A model generated the notes under the pieces. That model saw only the letters and a list, made by a program, of their open reading frames with translations. It was not told where the DNA came from and did not search any database. Below, piece by piece: positions 54,794 through 64,000 of a DNA stretch of 64,000 bases. A program made the position numbers and the translations under genes. The stretch lies in the NCBI GenBank assembly GCA_030374765.1, contig JARGXX010000004.1, positions 1,426,001 to 1,490,000 on the forward strand, given 5' to 3'. Every line of letters begins with the position of its first letter. Position 1 is the stretch's first letter. Source of the DNA: Agarophyton chilense. Lineage: Eukaryota; Rhodophyta; Florideophyceae; Gracilariales; Gracilariaceae.

Positions 54794-56284
54794 ATGGCCT
54801 TTGCTAACAAAGGTGCCGCCTCGGCAATGTCTCGATGGTGTTCCCATTGCCGTCCAATCACGTATTCTAACAATCTTTTCTCTGCACTTGGTGCTCATCA
54901 CCTTCTTCACTTTGGCGGCGGCATTGAACGGAGTTCGCGAGATTTACTCGAGTCCGCACAAAATCAACAAGGAATGCATTCCGTTGCTTTATATTGCTTG
55001 TGGCTTGCGCTTTCTGTTCTGATTCGCGCTCCTTTCATGACATTTTTGACTGTGGCGTTGATAACCAATGAAGCGTGGCGCGTGATGGAACAGACGTTGT
55101 ACATCTTTTTCTACATATTCTCCTTTGGGATGTTTAACTTCACCCGTATGAACTCATTTTATGCCACATTTATGCGTCTGGTCGAAACCATGTTCGGTAA
55201 ACTCTGGCACGACAGTGAAATTTGTCTTGTCACTTCCAAACACAAGTGTTCTCTTTGTAAGTCTCACGGTTGTAAACAAGGATCATGCTACACTTTCGAA
55301 AAAGGGTGGTTGTTCGACCAGTTGCATATCTCATGTGAATGTTTCAAACGTCACGTATCGAAACGAATGGAACTAAGTATTGAGCAAGATGATTGCAAGA
55401 CCTGTTTTGAGCAAGCCGATCGTATCACGCAGGGAAAATACTTGTTTCGCAGTTCTTCCTTGGAAAAATATGCAGAAGATGGGTGTGGGGTTTTCGATGA
55501 CAAAGTCATAGAACGATACTACGATATGGAACGCTCTATGTGGGTTTCGGTCTCTCTGCAGACGCACTACCGCCTTAATTTCAAGCTTCCCGAGATCAAG
55601 TTCGGCAGAAACGACTTGGACGAACTTATTACTGTTCCAATTTCATCACCGGAGCCACTATTTCGAATGCCCGAGCTTCGATACAACTTTCTCAAAAGCA
55701 GGAGCAGAGTTGAAGCAGCTGAAGATATCGTATACACTCCAATCATTTTCGTGAAGCGATCGCTTTCCCTCATAGTTGCAGTTCTTGCTGTAAGAATGGC
55801 TTCCAAGACATTTCACGAAGAAATTACTCTTTCAATTACGGCCATCGCTGCACTTATTGTAGCTTACTTAATCAATATGCTTCGAGAGAGAGTATCTATA
55901 GCCGAGCTGGGCGGTACTACCAGCCGCGTTTCCAGAATGCTTGCAATCGATTCCTTGTCCTCTGCCTCTAATCTCATAAGATACAACAACGAAGATACCG
56001 GCTGGAGTAGACACATTGGATACGGAGGTATCAAGGTTGGAAAGATTGACGTCTTGGAAAATATGCTACACAATCGAGCAATTGTTATGGGAAACAAAGT
56101 AGTTGGTTTGTCTCGAGAGGGTGTCAGCATATTCATCGCTGACGTAGTGTACTCTGGTGCAGATGATAATAGCTCACCAGGGGGAACAGAAATGAGAGTA
56201 GTTAAATGGCGAAAAGGTGATCAGTCAGAAATCATTGAAGCAACACGGCATGAAGTGGCTCCCTTGTCTCATTTTGTGGCGTAG
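54794..56284 (+). CDS. multi-pass membrane protein, unknown family
   Basis: First ATG of the long frame is at 54794, giving 496 residues. Hydrophobic segments: VALYCLWLALSVLI with PFMTFLTVALI (about 64-90), LYIFFYIFSFGMFNF (about 101-116), SLIVAVLAVRMA (about 336-348) and ITLSITAIAALIVAYLINML (about 356-375). Between the second and third lies a Cys-rich loop (CSLCKSHGCKQGSC, CECFKRH, CKTCFEQAD). The C-terminal 120 residues are soluble with two Gly-rich turns (IGYGGIKVGK, GADDNSSPGG). The first 60 residues look like a shadow of another frame (54540-55022) that has a better hydrophobic segment, so the true N-terminus may use that frame. No known family is recognised. Host gene is likely. Confidence 0.65.
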   Translation: MAFANKGAASAMSRWCSHCRPITYSNNLFSALGAHHLLHFGGGIERSSRDLLESAQNQQGMHSVALYCLWLALSVLIRAPFMTFLTVALITNEAWRVMEQTLYIFFYIFSFGMFNFTRMNSFYATFMRLVETMFGKLWHDSEICLVTSKHKCSLCKSHGCKQGSCYTFEKGWLFDQLHISCECFKRHVSKRMELSIEQDDCKTCFEQADRITQGKYLFRSSSLEKYAEDGCGVFDDKVIERYYDMERSMWVSVSLQTHYRLNFKLPEIKFGRNDLDELITVPISSPEPLFRMPELRYNFLKSRSRVEAAEDIVYTPIIFVKRSLSLIVAVLAVRMASKTFHEEITLSITAIAALIVAYLINMLRERVSIAELGGTTSRVSRMLAIDSLSSASNLIRYNNEDTGWSRHIGYGGIKVGKIDVLENMLHNRAIVMGNKVVGLSREGVSIFIADVVYSGADDNSSPGGTEMRVVKWRKGDQSEIIEATRHEVAPLSHFVA

Positions 56285-56289
56285 CTACG

Positions 56290-56553
56290 ATGACGCGACA
56301 CATATTATCTGTTTTCTTCTCTTGCAAATTACCTTCGGTGCATGCTCACATCAACCTTCCTTCATATCGAATAGATAGAAAAAACGGCAGACATTGGTGG
56401 ATTCTGTGCAATTCGTACTTGGCTCATTGGTTAAGATTTAGGCTTCCCACAGGAATGTCGTGGACGTATGCCGAGCTCTTGCAAACCTTTTTGTACCTAT
56501 CTATGTACCTCTACCCAGAATATGGCTTACCTTGCTTTTTTGTTACCGCCTGA
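56290..56553 (+). CDS. hypothetical small ORF, 87 aa
   Basis: ATG at 56290, six bases after the stop of the membrane-protein frame. Protein-like composition with several Trp, Tyr and Leu but no domain. It could be downstream exon sequence, a decayed C-terminal part of the neighbour, or chance. Confidence 0.25.
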   Translation: MTRHILSVFFSCKLPSVHAHINLPSYRIDRKNGRHWWILCNSYLAHWLRFRLPTGMSWTYAELLQTFLYLSMYLYPEYGLPCFFVTA

Positions 56554-56780
56554 AAGTCGTCTTTTGGTGTGAAAAATCACGACTTCCAACATGTGAACAA
56601 GCGCAATGACTTTCACGCGATCTTTTCAGTGAGCTGCGCCGAACACCGCGGTCAGCTTCAAGGCCCTCGAACTGTCGTAGATATATCTGCTTCAGGCGCT
56701 GGTTCTAATCAAACAAATTGAAAAAGTTAGTTCCTTTTCCTCTGCTGTTCATTCCGCCAGTCTCACACACAGCTGCAGCA

Positions 56781-57119
56781 ATGAGAAGGAAGTGCAACGG
56801 CGCGAGATTAGAGGACGCCGACACGTGTGCTGCCGCGAGCCAACGGCCTGCCGTGGCACTCGGCCAGGCACACATGTGACGTGTGTGTCTGCGGATCAGT
56901 GCCGTGCCACACATGAGTGCTGCGGACGCCTCCTTCGGCGACACGTGTGCATCAGCCAACCAATGGCGTGATTTGGCACTCGAGCGGGCGGAGAGTGCTG
57001 CGGAGGACACGTGTCAATCAGCCGACCAATGGTATGCCGTTGCACTTAGTGGTGAGTTATCTATGAACGAAAGAAGCTCTAAGAACAAGATTACTAGTGT
57101 ACTAGAAGTTTTTTACTAA
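56781..57119 (+). repeat. degenerate tandem repeat coding DTC-x-SA-x-QW units
   Basis: Four imperfect units start near 56820, 56879, 56941 and 57006, about 59-65 bp apart, each with ACGTGT. On the plus strand they read ADTCAAASQ, VTCVSADQC, GDTCASANQW and EDTCQSADQW, the last two followed by RDLALERAES and YAVALSGELS. Unit 1 is in a different frame from units 3 and 4. The last two units lie in an open frame to 57119. Confidence 0.5.
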
Positions 57120-57261
57120 GAAAAAATCTGGTAAATCTAAAAGCCGGTATTTCAGCTGTCGTATTCCAAAACAACAGCTTGCTAGCAATTTATACTGGTG
57201 GTTCAAAGAGTGAGCGCGACACACCGAATCCAATCACGAGATTTGCTACCTAACGTAGACC

Positions 57262-58500
57262 ATGGACGACAACAATATCATACGCATGATGCTTATACAA
57301 CAGACTGCAGCCGTTTCAACACGCACGTCTCAACTTCTAGCCCATTCCTCTTCCCTTCATGCCACGCATTACATGCAAAAACTGGACGATATATTGTGTT
57401 TAGACAAAGACCTCTTAGGCCCGGGTCCGATACACACTGCCGGTGGCCAGGCGATGGAAACATACTCGCAAAAAAAGCACATAACGTTCTATGTGTGCGT
57501 AAAAAAAGGAAGATCCCGACACAGGTCTTTTTTATAAACTCATACACCTTATTTGTGAGTAGTTTGACGGTTTTTTAGATTTCTTGCGCCTCAAAAGTAA
57601 AGGAGCCTATTAATATGCATTATAAGCTAAGATATGATGCAAACAGCATGCGGCGAAATCAGAAGCGCAGATTACAGAAAAAAGATATTCTCTTTCTCTT
57701 CCCATTTGTTTTAGTGGTACCAAACGAGGGCGTTTTTGCAAAGAACAGGCAGCGATGATGCTAGACGTATCTTTTGGTACTGTTTCTAACTACTTCTACC
57801 ATGCTTCTTTTGGCGTTCTGAAGGCATTACGTGCAGTTAAATCTTCTCTCATTCGTTGGACTGATAAAGATAAACGGAAGGAGATGGGGTTAATCGTAAT
57901 CCGCTTCCCGCAGTGCGTGTTTTCCCTAGATGGTAAGGATCCAAATAGATTCAGGCCCGGCGACGACCATTACCAAGAACGCGTATACGACAGTTACAAT
58001 GACAAACAAGTGTTTGCTCTTTTTGTGTATTGCAACCTATTCAGCCGCGTTATTCGTCCTTATATCACGTTCAAAAGGGCAGAAAGCGACATTATGCTCT
58101 ATTCAGACTCTCATGTGTACAAAAATCGCGACGCACACATCTCCGAAAGGCAGCTCGGTATGGCGGACATGGGCTTCGCTGGTGACGGGGACCTGGTGGT
58201 GCCCTTCAAGGCCAACGAAAGCACTGAGTGGCACTTCATGGGCGCACAAAACCGCGGAAAAAAGAAGTAAAAGACGGTGAATGAGTGGGGAATATAAGCA
58301 ATCAGAATAGATTCTTTCTCGGGAAATGGGCGCTGGAAAAACGCCTGTTTGCTACAGCGTTCACTACGGCTGCGGGGATAGCTAACTGGCACTTGGAAAG
58401 ACGTTGCTACGCCTTGCAGACGCTTGGAGAGATACCATAAGAAGCTGGAACGGAATGAAAGCAGTGATGAGTATTTTACTGCGAAAAAGAGCCTCAAACA
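57262..58500 (+). pseudogene. PIF/Harbinger transposase, degraded
   Basis: A possible start ATG is at 57262 in ACCATGG (MDDNNIIRMMLIQQTAA). After breaks, 57690-58270 is open: a helix-turn-helix-like part (GRFCKEQAAMMLDVSFGTVSNYFYHAS), then FPQCVFSLDGKDPNRF with the first Asp, FKRAESDIMLYSDS with the second Asp region, and LGMADMGFAGDGDL with the third acidic position, a DDE_Tnp_4 pattern. TAA follows at 58268. The C-terminal part is out of frame. The Gly-rich and GD-x-GY signatures are altered (GFAGD). Inactive. Confidence 0.65.
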
Positions 58501-58642
58501 CGATCCCTCCGCACCCTGGCTCCACCACCTTCATCCCCCCTCAAGTAGCGTAAAACCGCGACACGTACATGTAGAGACATGAAAACTCTTCGGCACGCTG
58601 CAGCTCCCCCCCAGACCGAGCTGGGCTTCGCCCGAACCCTCT

Positions 58643-60217
58643 TTACTCTTTAGAAGCAGGCGGCGTGTTGGTCGATGCCGCATTTTTGCCGATTGGCTTC
58701 CTGCTGAAGAGGGATAGGTTCATTTCCAGCGACTCCGTTTCTAACGAAACACGCAGCGGAGTAGTCGGTTCCAGATTTACAACTTTGTACCGCACTGCGT
58801 AAATGGAGAGAAACGCTCCAAACTTCTCACACTGGCGTGCCGCTGTTTTCAGGCTCGCTGCCGCGGCGTTTGCAATCATTATCTGTGCCTTCAAGTTTTG
58901 CACGTCCGTTGTACGGCGCTATTCATTCAGACGCATATTCGACTGCTCTCGCTCCCGTTTCTGGTTCGCGTACTCAGCGTTTCTCTTTTTGATGCAGTGC
59001 TGCTTCTCTTTACGAGACTCTCGCTGGCGGGACATGGCCTTTTCCGCGTCCTCATCCGTCCATTCGTTACGTGGTTTCGCCTGGTGCTTTTACTCGATCG
59101 CGGCTTGGTCTAGGATGTGCTGTGCGTCCCCGTCTTTATACCCGGAACGTACAGCAGCCATTGGAGTGTCATCGTCGTCGTCAGAGCCAGGTTCCGCAAT
59201 CTTCACGGCTTCGGAGAGCTTCAGGACTGTTGATTCAATATATTGCAAGTGCCGCTTCTGTGTTTTTGCCATGTACCACCGACGCCAGTGTAGTATTCTA
59301 CTATGTCGGGGAATCCGATAGGATGATTTTTCGCGAAGTCGCGGTTGGAACTCATAAGTGAGTGATGTCATCAAACTTGTGATATGAAACGGCACACCGC
59401 GAAGAATGCCAGGAGGCAGGGTACATTAGTGGAACACGTGGTATCACGGGTGGAGTGGTTTGCAACGGCGCATGTAGTGGCGATCCACGTGGCAGGTTTT
59501 ACTACCCTTTGTAGCTAGACGTCCATTAGGGACCATACCCATACAGTGGTTTGGCTAAGTGGCTGACCACTGGGTATTAGTTATATATTTATTTGGGCAC
59601 TCACCCTGGCACACAGTATATGGTGCACCAGAGATGAGCGCCCACTCCAAGTAAAGGAGACAACATGGACATCCTGACTATTCTGTTCCTCGCTTAGGAT
59701 TCCTTAACCGGAGATCCGGACGAGCTATAGTAGATAGTCAGCCCCCAACCACTTCACGAGCCGTCTCGTACCTACGTTCCCTCAACGTTTTACAGTTGCA
59801 CTGTTCACCCTCGCTGGCGAGTAGTTGCCTTACACCCCACTTCCAGCTCGCTGGTGTTGTAGCTCTACCACCCCTTTTACTTCGCCGCAAGCGACCCATC
59901 GGCAGTCCGAACGCTGTTGCAGGTGTCTGCTCTCTCCGTTAGAGCGGATACTACAGCCAGAAAATTCCATAATCCTTTACCTGCGAGGCGATCACATCAT
60001 TCGTGATGTGACGGGTACGGAAAGCCTGCGAGACTTGTTGGCAAGTAGCTTTCAGCTTCTTCATTTTCTGGAGTGGAGTATCGCAGGCCATGAGCTGCCT
60101 GATGATCCACTCCTTTTCGATCTTGTTGCAAACGAAACGGCCATCTTTCTCTGCCGTCTTCACTGAGGCCGCGCATTTGCCAGCTGGAGAAACTGAGGCG
60201 GTTGCAAGGAATGCCAT
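58643..60217 (-). pseudogene. Harbinger Myb/SANT-like gene, interrupted by solo LTR
   Basis: ATG at 60215-60217 in a good context (ACCATGG). 87 residues are open to the LTR at 59955. Removing the LTR and one copy of its duplication rejoins the frame exactly (DYGIFW to RRWYMAKTQKRHLQ). The domain reads KEWIIRQLMACD, VSQAFRTRH, IASQVKDYGIFWRRW: a Myb/SANT-like pattern. Then an Asp-rich segment (EPGSDDDDDTP), a stop TAA at 59090-59092, a long Lys/Arg/Glu coiled coil (NAEYANQKRERE), a TAG near 58923, and an Ala-rich helix to 58643. The same frame throughout. Its partner is the transposase on the other strand; in PIF/Harbinger the Myb-like protein helps nuclear import and binding of transposon ends. 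Confidence 0.7.
59289..59955. repeat. solo LTR of family X with 5-bp target duplication
   Basis: 667 bp, TGTAGTAT...ATACTACA. Flanked by GCCAG at 59284-59288 and 59956-59960, a perfect 5-bp duplication. No internal retrotransposon sequence remains, so it formed by LTR-LTR recombination. It interrupts the Myb/SANT-like gene. LTR plus one duplication is 672 bp, a multiple of three. Confidence 0.92.
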
Positions 60218-60300
60218 GGTGAAGGGTATAGGTGCATGTGCTGCAATGCCGATGCTAACCTCTGTTGGGGGGAACCTTGAGACTGCGCGCGTGTAGAACT

Positions 60301-61315
60301 GTTTTGGTTTCCCGCCAGAAACAGTGGGATTTCCAGCTCACAGGATCGTAGCCCGTTTGCTATATTTTCCCGTATCTTTGAATATCAGAAATGGTAACAC
60401 TACTGAATTGCGTAGTTAAAGCGACGAGATTGTGTTTAGCTAAAATAGAACACAAATCACACAATTTTTCCTTTGTTAAAACCCTCTATTAGCCGTTATA
60501 AATGAAGTATTTCTTCGTCATGGTTTAGACCCTCATTTCCAGCGCATTTGTTATTCTGAAAAAAGGGCAACAATCGGATTAGCTTTGTTTCGTGTCACAT
60601 GTATCCTGCCGTTTATTTGAGGTGCATTTTGAGGAGGCGAAGGCGGAGGCGAGGGCGAAGTCGATCACACTCTGAAGCGCATCGAAAATGGATCTCATGC
60701 TTGCCGTTCTTTCCTATCAACAGATGACACAAACTGCCTTGCATACAGACATGCTATGCAACAGGGCTTTGCTACGTCATCAAGGGCAAATGTGTTCAGG
60801 TTAGCATGCATCTGGGCTTCATTCACGCGACGCATGTTTTGTTGTTGTCGCAAGGAAATGGATGCGTTTTGCATATTTGATGTATGAGCTCGGATAAATC
60901 TGACAAAAAGCACCAATTGCTCCCGTGTACATTGGCTCAGCTGTTGAGGTGTTATGCTCAGTCTAACAGCCGCTGCCAATCGCGCAATGAGAAGGTACTG
61001 TGCCGGTGCAGGTCGTGGCAGTACAAACAAAAGTAAGTATTTAGTAGATGCCGTCGAGGCCTGTTGCTAAAACCTTGCATATTTGTAATTTAGGCCAAAA
61101 AACAAGAATTGTATGTTTGCTAATTAAAAACAGGACGTTCCGAAAGCGGCCCTTTGTCCCGAAACAAGGTCAATTTTCTCTTATTTAGAAAGGGCTATAA
61201 TAATATCTAAGTTTTCTATATTATTCGCATTTCAGATGGTTTTCGCAACCATATCTGGCCCAAAAAATCTATTTCTTGCACACAAGTTTTAGATTTAGCT
61301 CTATTTCCAGCTATA
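60301..61315. other. no confident gene
   Basis: AT-rich. A minus-strand open frame at 60695-61030 lacks an ATG start; it reads TPQQLSQCTREQLVLFVRFI and NLNTFALDDVAKPC and could be an exon or gene scrap. Nothing recognised. Confidence 0.35.
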
Positions 61316-61430
61316 TGTGACGAGGAAGCTCTAGTTAGGTTTCCTCAGGACTTTGGCGACGGGCGGCTTGTCTACGGACAATCTCGACTACAGGCATGTG
61401 GCACGTGTCATCCGTGTGTGTTGTTTGGTT
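61316..61430. repeat. third copy of the Copia 3 short repeat
   Basis: Starts TGTGACGAGGAAGCT and has GGCATGTGGCACGTGTC. Matches 32513-32637 and 48258-48377. No Copia sequence is next to it, so it is probably a solo short LTR. Confidence 0.55.
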
Positions 61431-62870
61431 TAACCAAAATCCGTTAGGCCCGTTCTACACAAGCACCAGACACGTCGCATACTGTAGATTCTCTCCAGAT
61501 TACTGTCGATTTCCCATTTCCGAGGACAGTAAACATACTGTGCTCATTGTGGGTCTCGTAATGCGTACAGTGTTCCAGCATTGCTGGAACACACGTTTAT
61601 GGAGTGCCAGCAGGATCTTCACTCTGTATTTCACCGCTGGCGTCGAAAGGGATGATGGCGCATTAGGAAAAATAATATAGTCGTTATAATTTTATTGGTT
61701 AGTGTGCTGCTTTAATCGCTGCTAGCAGCAATTAGAGTAACCTAGAAGCACATAGTAGTAACTATCGAGTAGTAATGCGTTTTAGCTCCTTTTTCGAGGT
61801 TCTAGATCTCTATAAAAAGGGCGCTGATGTCTCCGAGTTCTTTCTCGGACGACTTCAACCAACAATTAACACCCAACAACCTTATTTTCCTTTGGCTTCA
61901 AGCACTTCAACTTTATCAAAAGGTGAGGCATTTGCCGCCTGGGGTCCAGTGAGGCGACTGCCACTGGAAGAGCAACCCCATACATTATAAAAAATCTGTG
62001 AGGCGTTTGACGCAGTACAGGGGTCCAGTGAGGCGTTAGCCGCTGGGCGGAGCACTCCCTGTCAGCCCACTGCACCGGTTGAAGCGCCCTCGGCGTGGAC
62101 GGGAGACGGTCTGTGTGCACCAACGGTACTGGGTCTGTCTAGAGAGCCCCCACCGAGTGAAAAGCCTGTGACGGTCGTAAAGACTTGGTGGCGATCTGGG
62201 ATCTACTACTGGACGGGAAGCTGCCGCAAGTGGTGCCGCGTAACCTTTCCCGCAAAAGGCCAGCTTCGGGTATAGAGTGAAAACATATCCTTTTGTTATT
62301 ACCTCTCCTCGGGAAGCCTTGTAGGGATTGTACACGCCTGCTTCTGGATAACGCAGAAATGGGAAGGCTGTAGAAATCGTTACACATCCGGAGTGTCTGA
62401 CCGGAAGCCAGGGTGTCTGACCCCTAGTGACTATTGATAGGAGTCTTTGGTTCCGTTGTTTTAAGATGTTTAAGAAGATTATTTCGAAATATTTATATCT
62501 CATTTCATCTATCTGGGCAGTTCAGTAACGGAAGAGGCTTTATTACGGCGAAGTTTACTGTAACGTCAAGCCCACAGCGTCACACCAATGATGGCGCCCA
62601 CACTCATTTTTTCAAAACTCCCTGCTATTTGGGTTCGCTTCGATAGCGACCCTAGACAACCCATAATTGAGAATGTGCCTTTCTCTGCCTTTGCGGCTGG
62701 TGAAGGGCATCCTGAGCGGATTTATGGTTCTACAATAATCGCTGCCCTTCTGCTAACGCCTTTATCATAACGAACAATATCAAATCTTCTGGAAGGCTGT
62801 ACTCTCCCAATCGTGTTGGAAAACATATGAGACAGAAACAACGCTAGTGATTGTCGCAGTCATGCCTACA
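61431..62870. other. unexplained GC-rich block, no gene
   Basis: 61920-62430 is GC-rich against its surroundings and has repeated words: GTCCAGTGAGGCG twice and GTGTCTGACC twice. Open frames on both strands look like composition effects. A non-coding RNA, SINE or LTR fragment is possible. I can assign none. Confidence 0.3.
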
Positions 62871-62879
62871 ACTGAACAA

Positions 62880-64000
62880 CGTTGTTAGCTCAATGCAACT
62901 ATTGCAACCCTGGCTGTTTTGGATGACGACATCTGCAGTGCTGTGGTGGCCACTGCGCAAAACTCAATTAGTATAATGACTCCAATTATCTTCTATTGGC
63001 AGTGTCTTCGCCACGGATTACATTAACGGAAATGGTCGAGAGAAGGCAACGACCAAGACTGATTCTTTCGGTATGCTACGAGCCATAAGTTTCTGCATTC
63101 TGCACCTTGGAGCGGAATGTTTCGCATCTCCCACCATATGTCCTTTATAATTTCGCACAGCCCAAAGAGGCAGATCGAAAGAACTGCAACGCGATTTCGA
63201 AACCCACTGCGCGCTGAACTCAGACAAGCTGCCTTTTTCTTATATGTTGGTGGTTCTACGTTTGCGAAGGCTGTTTTTTAGTTAGTAATTGGGAAGATTA
63301 CAGTATTTGTGTCAATACCCGAGGTAGCGAGAGCAATATGCACACAGTATTCGAACGATGTGCAGTTGTTTATGGAAGAAACCAATGTAGCAAAGGCTAT
63401 GAAGGGATTTCAAGATAGAAAAGGCCTTCCGTATGGCGTGGTGGCAGCCGACGGAATGCTTTCTTACTGCCAACAAAAAATTCATCTACGCCGACATCGG
63501 GCGCCCAGGAGTTCTGGGTGACTCTACAATATATGATCGTTCGTCTTTGAAACGAAACATAGATGAGGGCCTAGGGCTTGGAGCCCAGATTACGGTTCTC
63601 CGTTTAGCTGATATAGCTATTCGGCCATATTTATTGGGAGACTGTGCTTTTACGCTCAATATGAACATGTTAAAGACAACCACCGTCACAGAGCAGGTCG
63701 TAAACCCTGTCTTAAAACACTGGGATTCTATAGCAATCCAAACTCGAAAGCCAGTAGAATGTGCGTTTGATTAGCTCAAGCACCGTTCCATGGCTCTGAA
63801 AGACGGACTAAGGATACAATATGAAGATGAAATCGCTGCCGTATGCCTTTCGTATAGAGTTTGACACAACATATCAATTGATGACGGAGAGTTCGAGGAT
63901 TTCTTCCTGCTGCAAAACGAGGTTCAAGAATGGGACGAAACAATGTCTGCAGATACGGCAGCTGGAAAGTGTCAACTCGACGCGTTGCTTTATTACGTCC
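62880..64000 (+). pseudogene. second PIF/Harbinger transposase, partial
   Basis: Plus-strand, runs off the window. N-terminal part near 63220-63350 (LYVGGSTFAKAVF, SIPEVARAICTQYS) corresponds to the helix-turn-helix part. KGLPYGVVAADG gives the first Asp of the DDE domain. A frame change around the A-run at 63475-63480 and a likely loss of about 50 codons lead to KFIYADIGRPGVLGDSTIYDRSSL (second Asp region), then PYLLGDCAF (third acidic position). TAG at 63772, and a C-terminal VECAFD, HNISIDDGEFED pattern follows with one more stop. A different family from the 57-kb copy. Confidence 0.7.

Larger units (their letters stand above)
57180..60300. mobile_element. PIF/Harbinger transposon with solo LTR insertion
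   Basis: Two convergent genes: a plus-strand DDE transposase (57262-58500) and a minus-strand Myb/SANT-like gene (58643-60217), the pair that defines PIF/Harbinger elements. Terminal inverted repeats and the 3-bp duplication were not located, so the ends are approximate. A solo LTR X sits in the second gene. Confidence 0.6.

Noticed and set aside
62036..62503. Minus-strand frames of 82-155 codons in the GC-rich block
   Set aside because: Overlapping open frames on several phases with no domain are expected from composition alone.
1..64000. CRISPR arrays, bacterial operons, rRNA genes
   Set aside because: No regularly spaced identical repeats with unique spacers, no gene clusters with bacterial start signals, no rRNA-like sequence.

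Overview
This window looks like a gene-poor, repeat-rich stretch of a eukaryotic nuclear genome. I see GT-AG intron signals, a TATA box, Ty3/Gypsy and Ty1/Copia LTR retrotransposons, PIF/Harbinger and Tc1/mariner transposons, and no bacterial operons or Shine-Dalgarno-led genes. Intron-poor genes, moderate GC and dense LTR elements would suit a multicellular red alga, but that is inference. Nothing here fixes the species.

Layout. 1-15.7 kb is a graveyard of Ty3/Gypsy elements: element A (minus, 3' end cut by the window edge), a 667-bp LTR (family X), element B (plus), element D (minus), a second LTR X, and element E (plus, integrase part only). 15.7-19.1 kb is mostly empty. It holds a small candidate gene at 17.5-18.3 kb with a TATA box, a 67-bp intron that would split the start codon, and a C-x2-C-x12-H-x5-H zinc finger. 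19.1-20.15 kb is a dead Tc1/mariner transposase. 20.4-31.16 kb is Copia 2 (minus), with Copia 1 (minus, 21.72-27.12 kb) nested inside its RNase H region and a telomere-like TTTAGGG patch inside its left LTR. 32.5-48.38 kb is Copia 3 (minus), split by an 11.1-kb Gypsy chromovirus, element C (35.9-47.03 kb). 48.79-49.62 kb is a second dead Tc1/mariner. 53.26-56.28 kb carries the two best host-gene candidates: a secreted Pro/Ser/Glu-rich protein and a multi-pass membrane protein. 57.2-60.2 kb is a PIF/Harbinger transposon with a plus-strand transposase and a convergent Myb/SANT-like gene, the latter interrupted by a solo LTR X with a perfect 5-bp duplication. The right edge (62.9-64 kb) holds a second Harbinger transposase remnant.

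Main discovery candidate. The chromodomain-bearing Gypsy elements A, B and C each carry, between the end of pol and the 3' LTR side, a second gene on the opposite strand, convergent with pol. I call it aORF. The three copies share recognisable blocks although they have decayed independently. In C the aORF starts 36 bp inside the 3' LTR, spans about 620 codons and ends about 210 bp from the pol end. I do not recognise the protein family.

Almost every mobile-element gene is broken by stops, frameshifts, deletions or nested insertions. In element C all six inactivating changes I could polarise are G:C to A:T. All coordinates and alignments were made by eye; no searches were run.
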